NCBI GenBank assembly: GCA_040882265.1
Contig: JBBEBO010000025.1
Location: 1-43,311 of the forward strand
Reading direction: 5' to 3'
Source: Brumimicrobium sp040882265
GTDB taxonomy: Bacteria; Bacteroidota; Bacteroidia; Flavobacteriales_D; Crocinitomicaceae
Length of the DNA stretch: 43,311 nt
Positions within the stretch are counted from its first letter, which is position 1. The number at the start of each line of letters is the position of its first letter. The notes under the pieces were generated by a model, which did no database searches, had not been told where the DNA came from, and saw nothing but the letters and a program-made list of their open reading frames with translations. The position numbers were made by a program, and so were the translations under genes. This document shows positions 33,407 to 43,184 of the stretch, in pieces.

Positions 33407-34031
33407 TGAATATTTCAATTAAAGAATTGTAAACAACTGGATACAAGTTGCTTCTAGTTATTTTTTTGTTGATAAAATTTAATCTTCTGTAAATTATTTC
33501 AGACTTTTCTATATCTGCAAGAATAATGTAGTGAAAGCTTTTTCCTTTATTTGAAAAAATTCCAATAAAAATGACATATGGCGTATTATATTTTTCCGAA
33601 AAATCTAAGTAATCAGGTTGGATTTTGGGAGTTTGGACAAAAAACTTGCGGGTCATTTTTTTATCGTCAAAACTAAACATATATGGATCTTGATGCAAGT
33701 CACTCGAACGTATAATATCTTTTTGAAGAGGTACTAGATGGTTTAAGTATTCAGGTACTTTGTTTGATTTGAAGCTATCTGTATAAATAACTTTTTTATT
33801 CAAATTAGTAAATGCCAAATCCATAGATTCTAACAATTCCTTTTCTTTACTCTCTGAATTTTTAAGATCTTCATTTGAATCAAATTCGTAAAAAACAATA
33901 GGAAGAATTACTATATCATTTATTTGTTTTCTTTCATGTTCAAAATTTTTATCATAATCAATCCTAGCGTAGTTTCTACAAGAAAAAATTGCTAACAAGA
34001 AAAAAAGGTATGTTATGGTTTTAATAATCAA
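33399..34031 (-). CDS. Putative lipoprotein (210 aa)
   Basis: A short hydrophobic leader ends in LAIFSC, a plausible lipobox at Cys18. The mature part alternates strands and helices and has no motif I recognise. Several tyrosine-rich strands resemble small periplasmic alpha/beta domains. The start is TTG, sharing 4 nt (TTGA) with the protease stop, the equivalent of the usual ATGA coupling. There is no ATG upstream of the signal sequence in frame. It is second in the operon. Confidence 0.65.
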   Translation of the reverse strand: MIIKTITYLFFLLAIFSCRNYARIDYDKNFEHERKQINDIVILPIVFYEFDSNEDLKNSESKEKELLESMDLAFTNLNKKVIYTDSFKSNKVPEYLNHLVPLQKDIIRSSDLHQDPYMFSFDDKKMTRKFFVQTPKIQPDYLDFSEKYNTPYVIFIGIFSNKGKSFHYIILADIEKSEIIYRRLNFINKKITRSNLYPVVYNSLIEIFNE

Positions 34032-35464
34032 GTTCCTGAGAGTTTTCTATTGATGAGTTTAGTGTATTTTCCTTTTGGAAAATTCTTTTTGTAATTTGTC
34101 ATAAATATACTTGAAGCTTCTTTTCCAAGGTAATTTTCAGCATGCAATACCAAATAAAAATTAAAAGTATCATCATTTTTCATTTTGTCTTGATATTTAC
34201 TAACAGTGAAAAAGGCTAGTTTTTTCAAATCAGAGGAACTAATCTCCTTAAAATATTTTGCAGTCAACCAGTACATAGATCTAAAGAAAATAGGAATTTC
34301 ATCTGCTTCATTATCCAAATCATTAATTTCTTTATAATATGAAATCCAATAAAGTGATTTATTCATCAAATTTAAAACGAATTTATTTTCTGGATAAAGA
34401 TTTAATAAGTAAGAAGCATAATTAAATGCTAATATATATTTACCTGATTCAAATGCGTGATTTGCTGTTTCAAAAAAAGAAGCCATTTTAATTTTTTGAA
34501 ACTTAATTTCTTCCTTTTCTGTTGCTTTAGCTTTTTCATTCAGCTCGTAATCTGAATACTTTAAAATTTCCTTTATTGCTACTATCCTTTTAGTAATAGC
34601 GGGATGGGTACTGTAGTTATCAACATCTCCTCTAAAAACAGATTGGTTGTCATTAATCTCAATTTTATTTAATTCTTCAAATTCATTTGTAACAAAAATA
34701 TTAGAGGAGTCAGGGATGAATTCATCAGATTTTATAAGATTGTAGAAGGAAGTGGGTACCTCCTCTAAACTGGTGTTTTGAAACTCTAACTTACTGAGAG
34801 CATTCGTTGATTTATCAACATTGAATCTAGATAAACTTGTAAGCTTACTAATTGCATAAGCATCTGATTCAGATTCAAATTCCCTGCTGTGAGATAATTT
34901 TAAGTATAAAATTTTATCTTCTTCAGTATCAAAACTTCTCTCCTCCAACTGATTTGACTCTTTTTTAGATTTTAAAGCGTGGCTCTTGATGTAATGACCT
35001 ACCTCGTGTGCAATAATAAACATCAATTCTTCTCTATAATCTAATATACTTATTAATCCAGTATTAATTAAAATTGTTCCGTCTGGAGTGGTAAAGGCAT
35101 TTGGAGCAGAAAGTTTTGTTACATATAGGTTAATATCTTTCAATATTTCGGGATCATCATTGTATAAATCGTGAAGTAATTCATTAACGTAATCGTATAT
35201 TTCTCCTTCATGAAGAATATTACCCATTTCAAATAACTTTTTTACCCCAGTTAAAGAGTTTTTATAGATTTCAAGTGCTTCTTCGTTTTTTAATATGATT
35301 TGATCAGAGGCTAATCTTGAAGCTGTTTCATCTATTTTCTTAAAATATCTTTCAGGAAACTCCTGTGTGTATTTTAATAATTGATAACCTTCAGTAGAGT
35401 CTTGTGCTTTTGTTAAAAATACAAGCAAAAAGAAGAAATAAAATGAAATTTGAAATTTATTCAT
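34028..35464 (-). CDS. Exported M48-family zinc metallopeptidase
   Basis: This 478-aa protein has a cleavable signal peptide (1-20, ending TKAQ), so it acts in the periplasm. The peptidase domain (about 50-300) includes APNAFTTPDGTILINTGLI, the zinc site HEVGH (His153, Glu154, His157) and the third ligand in EFESESDAYA (Glu197, with Asp201). The C-terminal 170 residues are helical and TPR-like (FESGKYILAFNYASYLLNLYP). The family includes BepA, which handles misfolded outer-membrane proteins, and other peptidases that act on envelope proteins. It is first in an operon of five exported proteins, which suggests a quality-control or maturation role for them. Confidence 0.85.
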   Translation of the reverse strand: MNKFQISFYFFFLLVFLTKAQDSTEGYQLLKYTQEFPERYFKKIDETASRLASDQIILKNEEALEIYKNSLTGVKKLFEMGNILHEGEIYDYVNELLHDLYNDDPEILKDINLYVTKLSAPNAFTTPDGTILINTGLISILDYREELMFIIAHEVGHYIKSHALKSKKESNQLEERSFDTEEDKILYLKLSHSREFESESDAYAISKLTSLSRFNVDKSTNALSKLEFQNTSLEEVPTSFYNLIKSDEFIPDSSNIFVTNEFEELNKIEINDNQSVFRGDVDNYSTHPAITKRIVAIKEILKYSDYELNEKAKATEKEEIKFQKIKMASFFETANHAFESGKYILAFNYASYLLNLYPENKFVLNLMNKSLYWISYYKEINDLDNEADEIPIFFRSMYWLTAKYFKEISSSDLKKLAFFTVSKYQDKMKNDDTFNFYLVLHAENYLGKEASSIFMTNYKKNFPKGKYTKLINRKLSGT

Positions 35465-35763
35465 TAAAGTAGGTCTTTCAAGTGCGCTAATTTAAGGTTT
35501 TATATTTTAATATAAAAGTTTCAGAATTTTAATTCTCTCACTTATCCCGGATACTAGTGATTAATAAATACAATACTTGAAAACATTTTGAATAATAAGA
35601 AATAAACTTTGCTGATTCATTGCAATATAGAGCTAATATATTTTTAGTAATTTAGTAAACGGAAATGTCGCATTTGCTAGTTGAATCTTCATTGTACTTT
35701 ACCTATTGTGACTGTTTTGTTTTAAGATTTTATTTTTTGTAATTTAGTTCCCAAAACGGATAT

Positions 35764-38700
35764 ATGTTTATAATATCAACATACTTTAAAATCACTTTTA
35801 TAATATTTTTTGCATTGTTTCTTCCTAAGGTTCTTTTTTCTCAATTAGAATTGCAGGAATATATGTGGAACACTAATGGGTCTGTGAGAGATATAGCTGA
35901 AGATACTGTAAATAATACACTTTATTTGGGTGGTAAATTTAATTATGTTGGAAAAACTATACCTTATGGAGTAAAAATAGACTCTACTTTGAATGTACCT
36001 GAATCTAATTTCCCTAATCCTAACGATGAGGTGTATGAAGCAGTTTCTGATGATAATGGTGGTTGGTATATAGTAGGGGAGTTTACTATGGTAGGAGATA
36101 GTGTAAGGAATAGATTGGCACATATTGATAATTTTGGACAGGTCACTTCGTGGAACCCAAATGCAAATGATCAAGTTTATGCAATAGCAAAATCAGGAGA
36201 CACTATATATGTCGGTGGAAATTTCTCTTCAATTTCTAATCAAACAAGAGAGTATTTGGCTTCTATAGATGGGGTTACTGGAGATTTACTTGCGTGGAGT
36301 CCTTCGGTCAATAGTAGTGTCTGGTCAATAGAGACTTACGAAAATACTATATTTGTTGGCGGAAGTTTTACTGCATTTGATATATATGGTAATGTAACAT
36401 CACCTAATATTTCAACAAATGGAATCGTGTTTAAATTAAAAGTTTATAACGATACATTGTTTTTAGGCGGGAATTTTTCAACAGTAGATGGGCAATTCAT
36501 CAATAGCTTGGCCGCTATTGATTTAAACACAAACAGTTTAACACCTTTGAACTATAGTTTAACAGGAATTTCAACTACAATTTTTGATTTTACTAGGTTA
36601 AATAACTCACTTTATATTTGTGGTATTTTTGATGCTGTAGGAGGATTAAATAGAGATAATATTGCAAAAATAAATCTGTATTCTGGTGTTGATTCATTGT
36701 GGGAGTCAAATGCAAATAATGTAGTTTATTCAATAACTTCATCAAATAATAGGGTATATGCAGGTGGAGACTTTACTTTAGTTGGAAATCAGGAAAGATC
36801 AAGGGTCGTAGCTTTAGATACTCTATATGGAGATGTGTTGAATTGGAACCCTGGGTTAGGTAGTAAAGCCAATGATATTACACTATTTGATAGCTATGTT
36901 TACTTATGGGGTGATTTCACATGTGTTAACGGAGTTGAAAGAAACTACCTTGCAGCAATAGACTTGAGTACTGGAGAACCTACTTCATGGAATCCAAGTG
37001 CAAATAATCCTAATGTCAATGCAATAGCTTTAAATGATTCAATAATTTATGTAGGTGGGGAAAGTACGAGTTTTATAGGTACAAATGGGCAAAGTCAACC
37101 AGACCTAGCAGCTATTAATTTAGTCACTGGGGAATTATCTTCATGGTTTCCAGATGTACAAGGTGATATTTTTTCTCTTTTAGCTGTAGATAGTCTTTTG
37201 TACGTAGGTGGTAAATTTTCAAAAATTAACGGTATTGATAGATTCGATCTTGCTTCATTTAATTTATATGATAAGTCATTAACATCATGGGATCCACAGG
37301 TTGCAACATCTTCTGGAGGATATGCTTCTGTTATACACACCATCAAGAAAATTAATAACCTTTTGTATGTCGGTGGAAATTTTAGTTCAGTAAATGGTTA
37401 CGCACGTGGTAACTTGGCTTCATTTGATATTCCTAGTCATAACTTAAGAAGCTGGTCACCAGGGGTGTATAACTCAATAAATCCTAGAGTGCATAACATT
37501 GAAGTATCTGATAGTTCCGTTTATGTTGGAGGTAATTTTAGCAATATAAATGGATATTCAAGAAGTTACTTTGGCGAAATTCACTCGATTAATAATGTTG
37601 TAAGTAGTTGGTCACCAAATCCTAATGAGAAAGTATATGCAATTTCTAAAAATGAAAACAAAATATATATTGGTGGGGATTTCTCAAGCTTTAATAACCA
37701 GCCCAGAAATAATTTTGTAGAAGTTTATTTAGACAGTAATAATTTGAGTAATTGGACAGCAGGGGTGAAAGGGAGAGTAAGAAAAATAAAAGCATCAAAA
37801 AATAAATTATTTATTGGCGGAGAAATTAATCGAGTAAATAATAAGGGAAGAAAGGGATTTGCTGTCTTTATTGATACATGTGGTTACCCTGAAATATCAA
37901 ATGTTTCTTCCTCTGATAATAATATTTGCGCAAACACCTCTGTTACACTTGAAGTTAATAGCGGTGACTTAAATGATGCAACTCATTGGGAGTGGTATAC
38001 TGGAAGCTGTGGTGGAACTGCTATTGGAACAGGTAGCTCTATAACTGTAAATCCTTTAAACACAACAACGTATTTCGTAAGAGGAATGGGAGGCTGTGGA
38101 GAACCTACTGACTGTAATCAAATTGAAATTGATGTAGTAAATACAAACGAACCTTCAGGTAGTTCATCACAAACATTTTGTATAGATGAAAATAATACGA
38201 TTAATGACCTTTCTGTAAACGGTTCAAATATTCAGTGGTATTCATCCTCATCAGGTGGCACTTTACTTGCAGGCTCAACACCTCTTGTTGATGGAGAGAC
38301 TTATTATGCAACACAAACGTTAAATGGTTGTGAAAGCGTTGATAGGCTAGCTGTAACAGTAAATATTTCTTCTGTTAACACAAACGTCACACAACAAGAT
38401 ATTACATTAAATGCAACTCAACAAAATGCTTCATATCAATGGTTAAATTGTGCAGACTATAGCCATATGCCTGGAGCTGTTTCTCAAAATTTCACACCAA
38501 CTAGTAATGGTGAGTATGCAGTAGAAGTTACTTATAACACCTGTATTGATACCTCTGATTGCTTTAGCATTGAATCAGTTTCTACTGATGCACTTGAATT
38601 AGAAGAAAGTTTGGATGTTTTTCCAAATCCAGCTCATGAAAAATTAAATATTGTTTCAAGCAAGACACAAATAAAAGCTTATGAACTATCTGACATGCAA

Positions 38701-38838
38701 GGAAAGTCAATACAAAAATCTATTGTTAATAAAAATAGTACAGAATTATTACTTGCAAATTATGAAAGCGGTATTTACTATCTAAAGATATTTCTTGACA
38801 ATAATAGTGTGATCAACAAAAAGGTAGTTAAGTACTGA
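35764..38838 (+). CDS. T9SS-secreted protein with 14 propeller-like repeats
   Basis: This 1024-aa protein has a signal peptide (about 1-27, ending VLFSQ). Fourteen repeats with the pattern [LIV]Y-x-GG-x-F (LYLGGKFNYVG, IYVGGNFSSIS, IFVGGSFTAFD and so on) span about 45-690, each followed by a W-x-P segment. Fourteen is twice seven, so two beta-propellers are likely. Two Ig-like domains follow (about 700-850). A W-x-NC domain ends DTSDC (about 870-935), and a T9SS type A sorting domain (VFPNPAHEKLNIVSS to INKKVVKY) closes it. The start region has an upstream TTTTG and TAATTTAG, only partly matching the promoter consensus. It is divergent from the M48 operon across a 299-bp spacer that holds nothing else I can identify. 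Confidence 0.87.
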   Translation: MFIISTYFKITFIIFFALFLPKVLFSQLELQEYMWNTNGSVRDIAEDTVNNTLYLGGKFNYVGKTIPYGVKIDSTLNVPESNFPNPNDEVYEAVSDDNGGWYIVGEFTMVGDSVRNRLAHIDNFGQVTSWNPNANDQVYAIAKSGDTIYVGGNFSSISNQTREYLASIDGVTGDLLAWSPSVNSSVWSIETYENTIFVGGSFTAFDIYGNVTSPNISTNGIVFKLKVYNDTLFLGGNFSTVDGQFINSLAAIDLNTNSLTPLNYSLTGISTTIFDFTRLNNSLYICGIFDAVGGLNRDNIAKINLYSGVDSLWESNANNVVYSITSSNNRVYAGGDFTLVGNQERSRVVALDTLYGDVLNWNPGLGSKANDITLFDSYVYLWGDFTCVNGVERNYLAAIDLSTGEPTSWNPSANNPNVNAIALNDSIIYVGGESTSFIGTNGQSQPDLAAINLVTGELSSWFPDVQGDIFSLLAVDSLLYVGGKFSKINGIDRFDLASFNLYDKSLTSWDPQVATSSGGYASVIHTIKKINNLLYVGGNFSSVNGYARGNLASFDIPSHNLRSWSPGVYNSINPRVHNIEVSDSSVYVGGNFSNINGYSRSYFGEIHSINNVVSSWSPNPNEKVYAISKNENKIYIGGDFSSFNNQPRNNFVEVYLDSNNLSNWTAGVKGRVRKIKASKNKLFIGGEINRVNNKGRKGFAVFIDTCGYPEISNVSSSDNNICANTSVTLEVNSGDLNDATHWEWYTGSCGGTAIGTGSSITVNPLNTTTYFVRGMGGCGEPTDCNQIEIDVVNTNEPSGSSSQTFCIDENNTINDLSVNGSNIQWYSSSSGGTLLAGSTPLVDGETYYATQTLNGCESVDRLAVTVNISSVNTNVTQQDITLNATQQNASYQWLNCADYSHMPGAVSQNFTPTSNGEYAVEVTYNTCIDTSDCFSIESVSTDALELEESLDVFPNPAHEKLNIVSSKTQIKAYELSDMQGKSIQKSIVNKNSTELLLANYESGIYYLKIFLDNNSVINKKVVKY

Positions 38839-38892
38839 AATTGAAACTGTTTAATCAAGGTTATTCTTTTGTTACTACTTTTAAAAATCTAC

Positions 38893-39768
38893 CTAATTTT
38901 TTTCTGATTGATGCTTGATGATAAAAGAAACACCAACGGATATAATGTTTCCAATATTTCTTCGGATCAAAGGAATATAAGATGCGTTTATTGCAATCCC
39001 GTTTTCTTTCATACCGTAATAGTAAGTTCCTCCAATTTTTAAGAAATCAACGCCGTAAAGTTGTGCAGGTTTTACTGTGCCTTCTTCATAATTTACACCA
39101 CCAAGTGTTTTTTGATATTCTCCGAAAAACTCTACAAAATGCTTAGTTGACGCCAAACCAATTCGAGCAACCAAAGAATAATGATTGTTTGGAGCTTGTA
39201 TTTTAAAGTCTGGGTTTTCCTCAATCACCATGATTGCGGTTTCATTAGAAACTTCATCAAACCGAAAATGGTATGCACTTGTAAAATTAAAAAAGAATCC
39301 GTTATTAAATTTAAGCTGTGATATAAATCGTAAAGGAATCCTTTTTGCTCTTTGACCTATAGCTCCAGTTACATCAGGACGATAGTCAGATGCTGGAAAT
39401 GAAACTCCAGCCGAAAATAAGTTACTCCAACTGGCGTCATTTTTAAAATTAAGTTCAAAGGCTTTGTATTTTAAGTGCAGTCCTAAATCTTGAAACTTTT
39501 TTTCTTTTCCTCCAAAAATAAACGGTAATGAGAAAATAAAATCTAATCGATCGTGTAGCCCGTATTGAGCAAAAGTATTAAACATGTCAGCACTGTACGG
39601 GAGATTGAATTCTTGATTATTTGCACCATAATAAGTGTTTGATCTACTGAAATTCATGCCAATTGCAACGTCAAGGTTGCCTTTCCCTTTCATGTATCCA
39701 TCAATTGGTCCTTGGGCATAAATAACCTGACAAAACAAAATAAGAATAAATGATATTTTCCAGTTCAT
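38893..39768 (-). CDS. Putative outer-membrane protein
   Basis: This 291-aa protein has a signal peptide (about 1-18, ending IYAQ) and many alternating strands with aromatic girdles (DFIFSLPFIFGG, FFFNFTSAYHFRF, GVSFIIKHQ). These are consistent with a barrel of 10-12 strands of the transporter or DUF3187/MetA-like type. No specific family is secure. It stands 77 bp from the symporter gene on the same strand, so the two could share a transcript. Confidence 0.6.
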   Translation of the reverse strand: MNWKISFILILFCQVIYAQGPIDGYMKGKGNLDVAIGMNFSRSNTYYGANNQEFNLPYSADMFNTFAQYGLHDRLDFIFSLPFIFGGKEKKFQDLGLHLKYKAFELNFKNDASWSNLFSAGVSFPASDYRPDVTGAIGQRAKRIPLRFISQLKFNNGFFFNFTSAYHFRFDEVSNETAIMVIEENPDFKIQAPNNHYSLVARIGLASTKHFVEFFGEYQKTLGGVNYEEGTVKPAQLYGVDFLKIGGTYYYGMKENGIAINASYIPLIRRNIGNIISVGVSFIIKHQSEKN

Positions 39769-39845
39769 AGTTTATAGACGTATTAAAGTTAAAAATCTTT
39801 CATTTATTTTAAACTTTTAATTGTTGAACTCTAAAAAGAGTGTAA

Positions 39846-40820
39846 TTAATGAACTTCTTTAGCAAAACGCCTTGCTTTATAGCTTGTATAAAATAGCTGG
39901 AAAGCATGATAAATCATAATTGGAAGTAGAAATAAACTTTGCGTACTTAAATCCGAGACGATGAGGGTGACAAACACAGATCCGTGAACTAAGGACTTTT
40001 TAGAGCCACAAAATAGTGCCGTAATGGTATCAGCACGATTAAAACTTAATAAACCTGAAATCAAATTAATACATCCGTAAACGACAAAGAAAAGTAAGAT
40101 TATTAATCCAGATAAAAGGATGAATGTCCATAAAGGAACTTGTGTGAAAATACCATTTAAAAAAGCAGCTGAAAAACTTTTATAGATGATTAGAAAAATA
40201 ATAACCTTATCGAACCAACCGATTTTAGCACTGTGTTTCTGAATGTACTTACCGATAAATCGATTTAGCAGTAAACCAATGATAACAGGAAGTAAAATTT
40301 GAAAAAACAATTGTTGCATCATCTCCAGTATTTCAATATCGTGGCCTGCTTTTTTCATAAAAAGACTCATCCAAAACGGTGTCATAATTAATCCAATAAG
40401 TCCAGAAATACTGGCGTTGAAAATTGCCGCTGGAACATTTCCCTTGCCAATTGATACCATAACAACAGACGACGAAACGGTCGATGGAAGTACCGCAAGG
40501 AAAAAAGAAGCTAACCATAAAGTGTGATAGGAACTCCCTTTTAACACTGGGTAAAACAACAACAATATCAATGGGAAAAGTAAAAAAGTAGTGAGTTGAA
40601 TAATCAAGTGTAATTTCCAGTTACCAATATCTTCTTTGATTTTATTAGGATTTATTTTTAACCCGTATAAAAAGAAGATCCCTGTAATTCCCCAGTAAAT
40701 GATTTTTTTTAATGGGAAAGCCTCATTGTAAGTTGATTTAAAAGGAAAAAAGTAAGCTAAAACTACCATCAACAAAAGTCCAACAACGAAAGTGTCAGGT
40801 ATTTTTAATTTACTTTTCAA
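39846..40820 (-). CDS. SBF-like (bile acid:sodium symporter family) transporter
   Basis: This 324-aa inner-membrane protein has about ten transmembrane helices, the SBF/YfeH type. Helices begin at FVVGLLLMVVLAYFFPF. Family-typical stretches are LKINPNKIKED, AVLPSTVSSSVVM and FCGSKKSLVHGSVFV. The substrate is unknown, since bacterial members carry diverse organic anions. The start is TTG at 40820: no ATG exists upstream in frame, and the first internal ATG (residue 18) would remove most of helix 1. Confidence 0.88.
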   Translation of the reverse strand: MKSKLKIPDTFVVGLLLMVVLAYFFPFKSTYNEAFPLKKIIYWGITGIFFLYGLKINPNKIKEDIGNWKLHLIIQLTTFLLFPLILLLFYPVLKGSSYHTLWLASFFLAVLPSTVSSSVVMVSIGKGNVPAAIFNASISGLIGLIMTPFWMSLFMKKAGHDIEILEMMQQLFFQILLPVIIGLLLNRFIGKYIQKHSAKIGWFDKVIIFLIIYKSFSAAFLNGIFTQVPLWTFILLSGLIILLFFVVYGCINLISGLLSFNRADTITALFCGSKKSLVHGSVFVTLIVSDLSTQSLFLLPIMIYHAFQLFYTSYKARRFAKEVH

Positions 40821-40911
40821 TATATCTACTTTTTTAAGTTCAAGTTAAAAAAATGAGGAATAAAATTCTTTTTTAGTCAATTAATTCATTCGAGGAATGT
40901 ATGGAAAAACA

Positions 40912-40939
40912 ACTAAAAGAAGCAAAATATTTATGCTTC
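40912..40939 (-). terminator. Candidate terminator overlapping the purL stop
   Basis: On the minus strand GAAGCA-TAAATATTT-TGCTTC forms a 6-bp stem whose first arm covers the last codons before the TAA. A TTTTAG tail follows. The stem is short, so the support is moderate. Confidence 0.5.
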
Positions 40940-43168
40940 AAGCATTAAGCCTAATGCATTATCGTATATGTCTTTAGCTTCTTTAATGAAACCGAAATGC
41001 TCGTCATCAATTACCATTTTTCCTTTTGTAATGTGTCCTAGAAGAGTGAATGCAGTTTTAGAATTCATCATAAACTCAATAAAATCATCTTCGTGATCTT
41101 CAGAAACAGTTACGAGAACACGTCCAGCTGCTTCGCCAAATAAAAATGCATCTTCTCTAATCTCTGCATCAGTCACGATATCAAAACCTAATTCGTTTTG
41201 CATTCCCATTTCAGCAAGGGCTATAAATAATCCACCATCAGAAATATCGTGAACAGCATTCACGTATTTGGTTTGGATTAATTCTTTAAGTTTTTCTTGC
41301 ATTTCATACTCCTTTTCCAAATTAAAGTATGGAGCAGGAGAAGCTTTTATACCATGATAAGAAGCTAAATATTCTGAACTTGAAATATCTTCAACATTTT
41401 CACCCAGAATAAAGATTAAGTCTCCTTTGCTTTTAAAATCAAGTGACATAACATTTTCCTTATCTGTAACTAAACCTATCATACCAATAGTTGGAGTAGG
41501 AAATACGGGTTCCTCTTTTCCAGCAGTTACAGTTTGGTTGTAGAATGAAACATTACCACCAGTTACAGGAGTTTTAAATTTCAGACAAGCTTCAGACATT
41601 CCTTTTATGGCGCCTACAAATTGCCAATAAGATTCAGGATTGTATGGATTGCCAAAATTTAAACAGTTTGAAATTGCACTTGGAATACCACCAGCACAAA
41701 CTATGTTTCTGGCTGCTTCAGCGACTGCCATAGCAGTTCCTTGGTGAGGATCAGCATGAACGTAACGAGAATTACAATCAACCGTCATGGCTAAAGCTTT
41801 GTTTGTTCCTTTAATATTTACAACGCTGGCATCAGAAGGACGGTTGGTTGTCATAGTCTGGGTTCCAACCGTTGAGTCATATTGTTTATAAATCCATCTT
41901 TTAGAAGCTATATTTTCATGTCTCAATAAATATATAGCAACTTCTTTTAAGTCTTCGGGTTGTTTAACATTATCAATGTTGAACTTTTTATATTCTTGAT
42001 AATATGCTGGTTCTTTGTATTCTCGTTCATATTGTGGAGCACCGCCACCTAATACAAGCGACTCACCAATTACATCGCCAACAATTGTATCGCCAACAAA
42101 ATAACGAACGCGATCACTATCGGTAACTACGCCAATTTCTTCAGCGTTCAGATCCCATTTGTCAAATACATCTTTAACGATTTTTTCTTTACCTTTTTTC
42201 ACAACAACAAGCATGCGTTCTTGAGATTCTGAAAGAAGAATTTCAAAAGGCAACATATTGTCTTGTCGTGTTGGCACTTTATCTAACCAGATATCCATTC
42301 CAACACCACCTGCAGCAGACATTTCGCATGAAGCGCATGTGATTCCAGCAGCGCCCATATCTTGCATACCAACTACTGCGTCTGTTTCAGCTAATTCCAT
42401 TGCAGCTTCAAGTAATAGCTTTTCTTGAAAGGGATCTCCAAGTTGTAAAGAAGGCAAGTCTTCAGTTGACACTTCAGTTATATCTTTAGAAGCGAATGTA
42501 GCACCTGCAATCCGTTCTTTTCCTGTTGCAGAACCAACTATATAAACAGGGTTTCCTGGACCTGAAGCGGTTGCAGAAATCACTTTTTTAGTATCTATAA
42601 TTCCAACAGAAAAAGTATTTACTAAAGGATTTATGTTGTAAGAACTGTCAAAGAAGACCTCTCCACCAACTAATGGAATTCCAAATGAATTTCCGTAATC
42701 ACCTATGCCTTTTACAACACTTTTAACGAGCCGCTTTGTTCTTTCATCTTCAATATTTCCAACACGAAGTGAATTCAGTTGTGCAATTGGTCGAGCACCC
42801 ATAGTGAAGAGATCTCTATTTATTCCTCCTACACCAGTTGCAGCACCTTGATAGGGCTTTGTTTCGCTTGGGTGATTGTGAGATTCGATTTTGAATACAC
42901 AACCCATTCCGTCACCAAGATCAACAAGACCAGCATTTTCTTCATCCGCTTTCGAGAACATATGAGGACCATCTTTCGGTAAAGTTTTTAACCACAAAAT
43001 GGAATTTTTATATGAGCAATGTTCAGACCACATCACACCATAAATACTGATTTCTGTATAGTTAGGCGTGCGTCCTAAGATTTTTTTTATCATCTCAAAC
43101 TCCTCTTCTTTCAAGCCGAGTTCAATTGCTTGCTCTAATGTTGCTTCCTGTTGAATTGTACTTCCCAT
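40931..43168 (-). CDS. purL: Phosphoribosylformylglycinamidine synthase subunit PurL
   Basis: This 745-aa cytosolic enzyme carries out step 4 of purine synthesis (FGAR to FGAM, ATP-dependent). It is the small form that needs separate PurQ and PurS. Signatures are WSEHCSYKNS near the N terminus, GDGMGCVFKIESHNHPS, GVGGINRDLFTMGARPIA, the MQDMGAAGITCASCEMSA block, GGGAPQYERE and TGGNVSFYNQ. The C-terminal AIRS-like domain has ALAEMG. I chose the ATG at 43168 (MGSTIQQEATLEQA). An alternative start 57 nt upstream adds a Cys/His-rich stretch unlike the family and would run through the candidate promoter. purQ and purS are not in the window. Confidence 0.95.
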   Translation of the reverse strand: MGSTIQQEATLEQAIELGLKEEEFEMIKKILGRTPNYTEISIYGVMWSEHCSYKNSILWLKTLPKDGPHMFSKADEENAGLVDLGDGMGCVFKIESHNHPSETKPYQGAATGVGGINRDLFTMGARPIAQLNSLRVGNIEDERTKRLVKSVVKGIGDYGNSFGIPLVGGEVFFDSSYNINPLVNTFSVGIIDTKKVISATASGPGNPVYIVGSATGKERIAGATFASKDITEVSTEDLPSLQLGDPFQEKLLLEAAMELAETDAVVGMQDMGAAGITCASCEMSAAGGVGMDIWLDKVPTRQDNMLPFEILLSESQERMLVVVKKGKEKIVKDVFDKWDLNAEEIGVVTDSDRVRYFVGDTIVGDVIGESLVLGGGAPQYEREYKEPAYYQEYKKFNIDNVKQPEDLKEVAIYLLRHENIASKRWIYKQYDSTVGTQTMTTNRPSDASVVNIKGTNKALAMTVDCNSRYVHADPHQGTAMAVAEAARNIVCAGGIPSAISNCLNFGNPYNPESYWQFVGAIKGMSEACLKFKTPVTGGNVSFYNQTVTAGKEEPVFPTPTIGMIGLVTDKENVMSLDFKSKGDLIFILGENVEDISSSEYLASYHGIKASPAPYFNLEKEYEMQEKLKELIQTKYVNAVHDISDGGLFIALAEMGMQNELGFDIVTDAEIREDAFLFGEAAGRVLVTVSEDHEDDFIEFMMNSKTAFTLLGHITKGKMVIDDEHFGFIKEAKDIYDNALGLMLEA

Positions 43169-43184
43169 AATATCGATTGTACAG

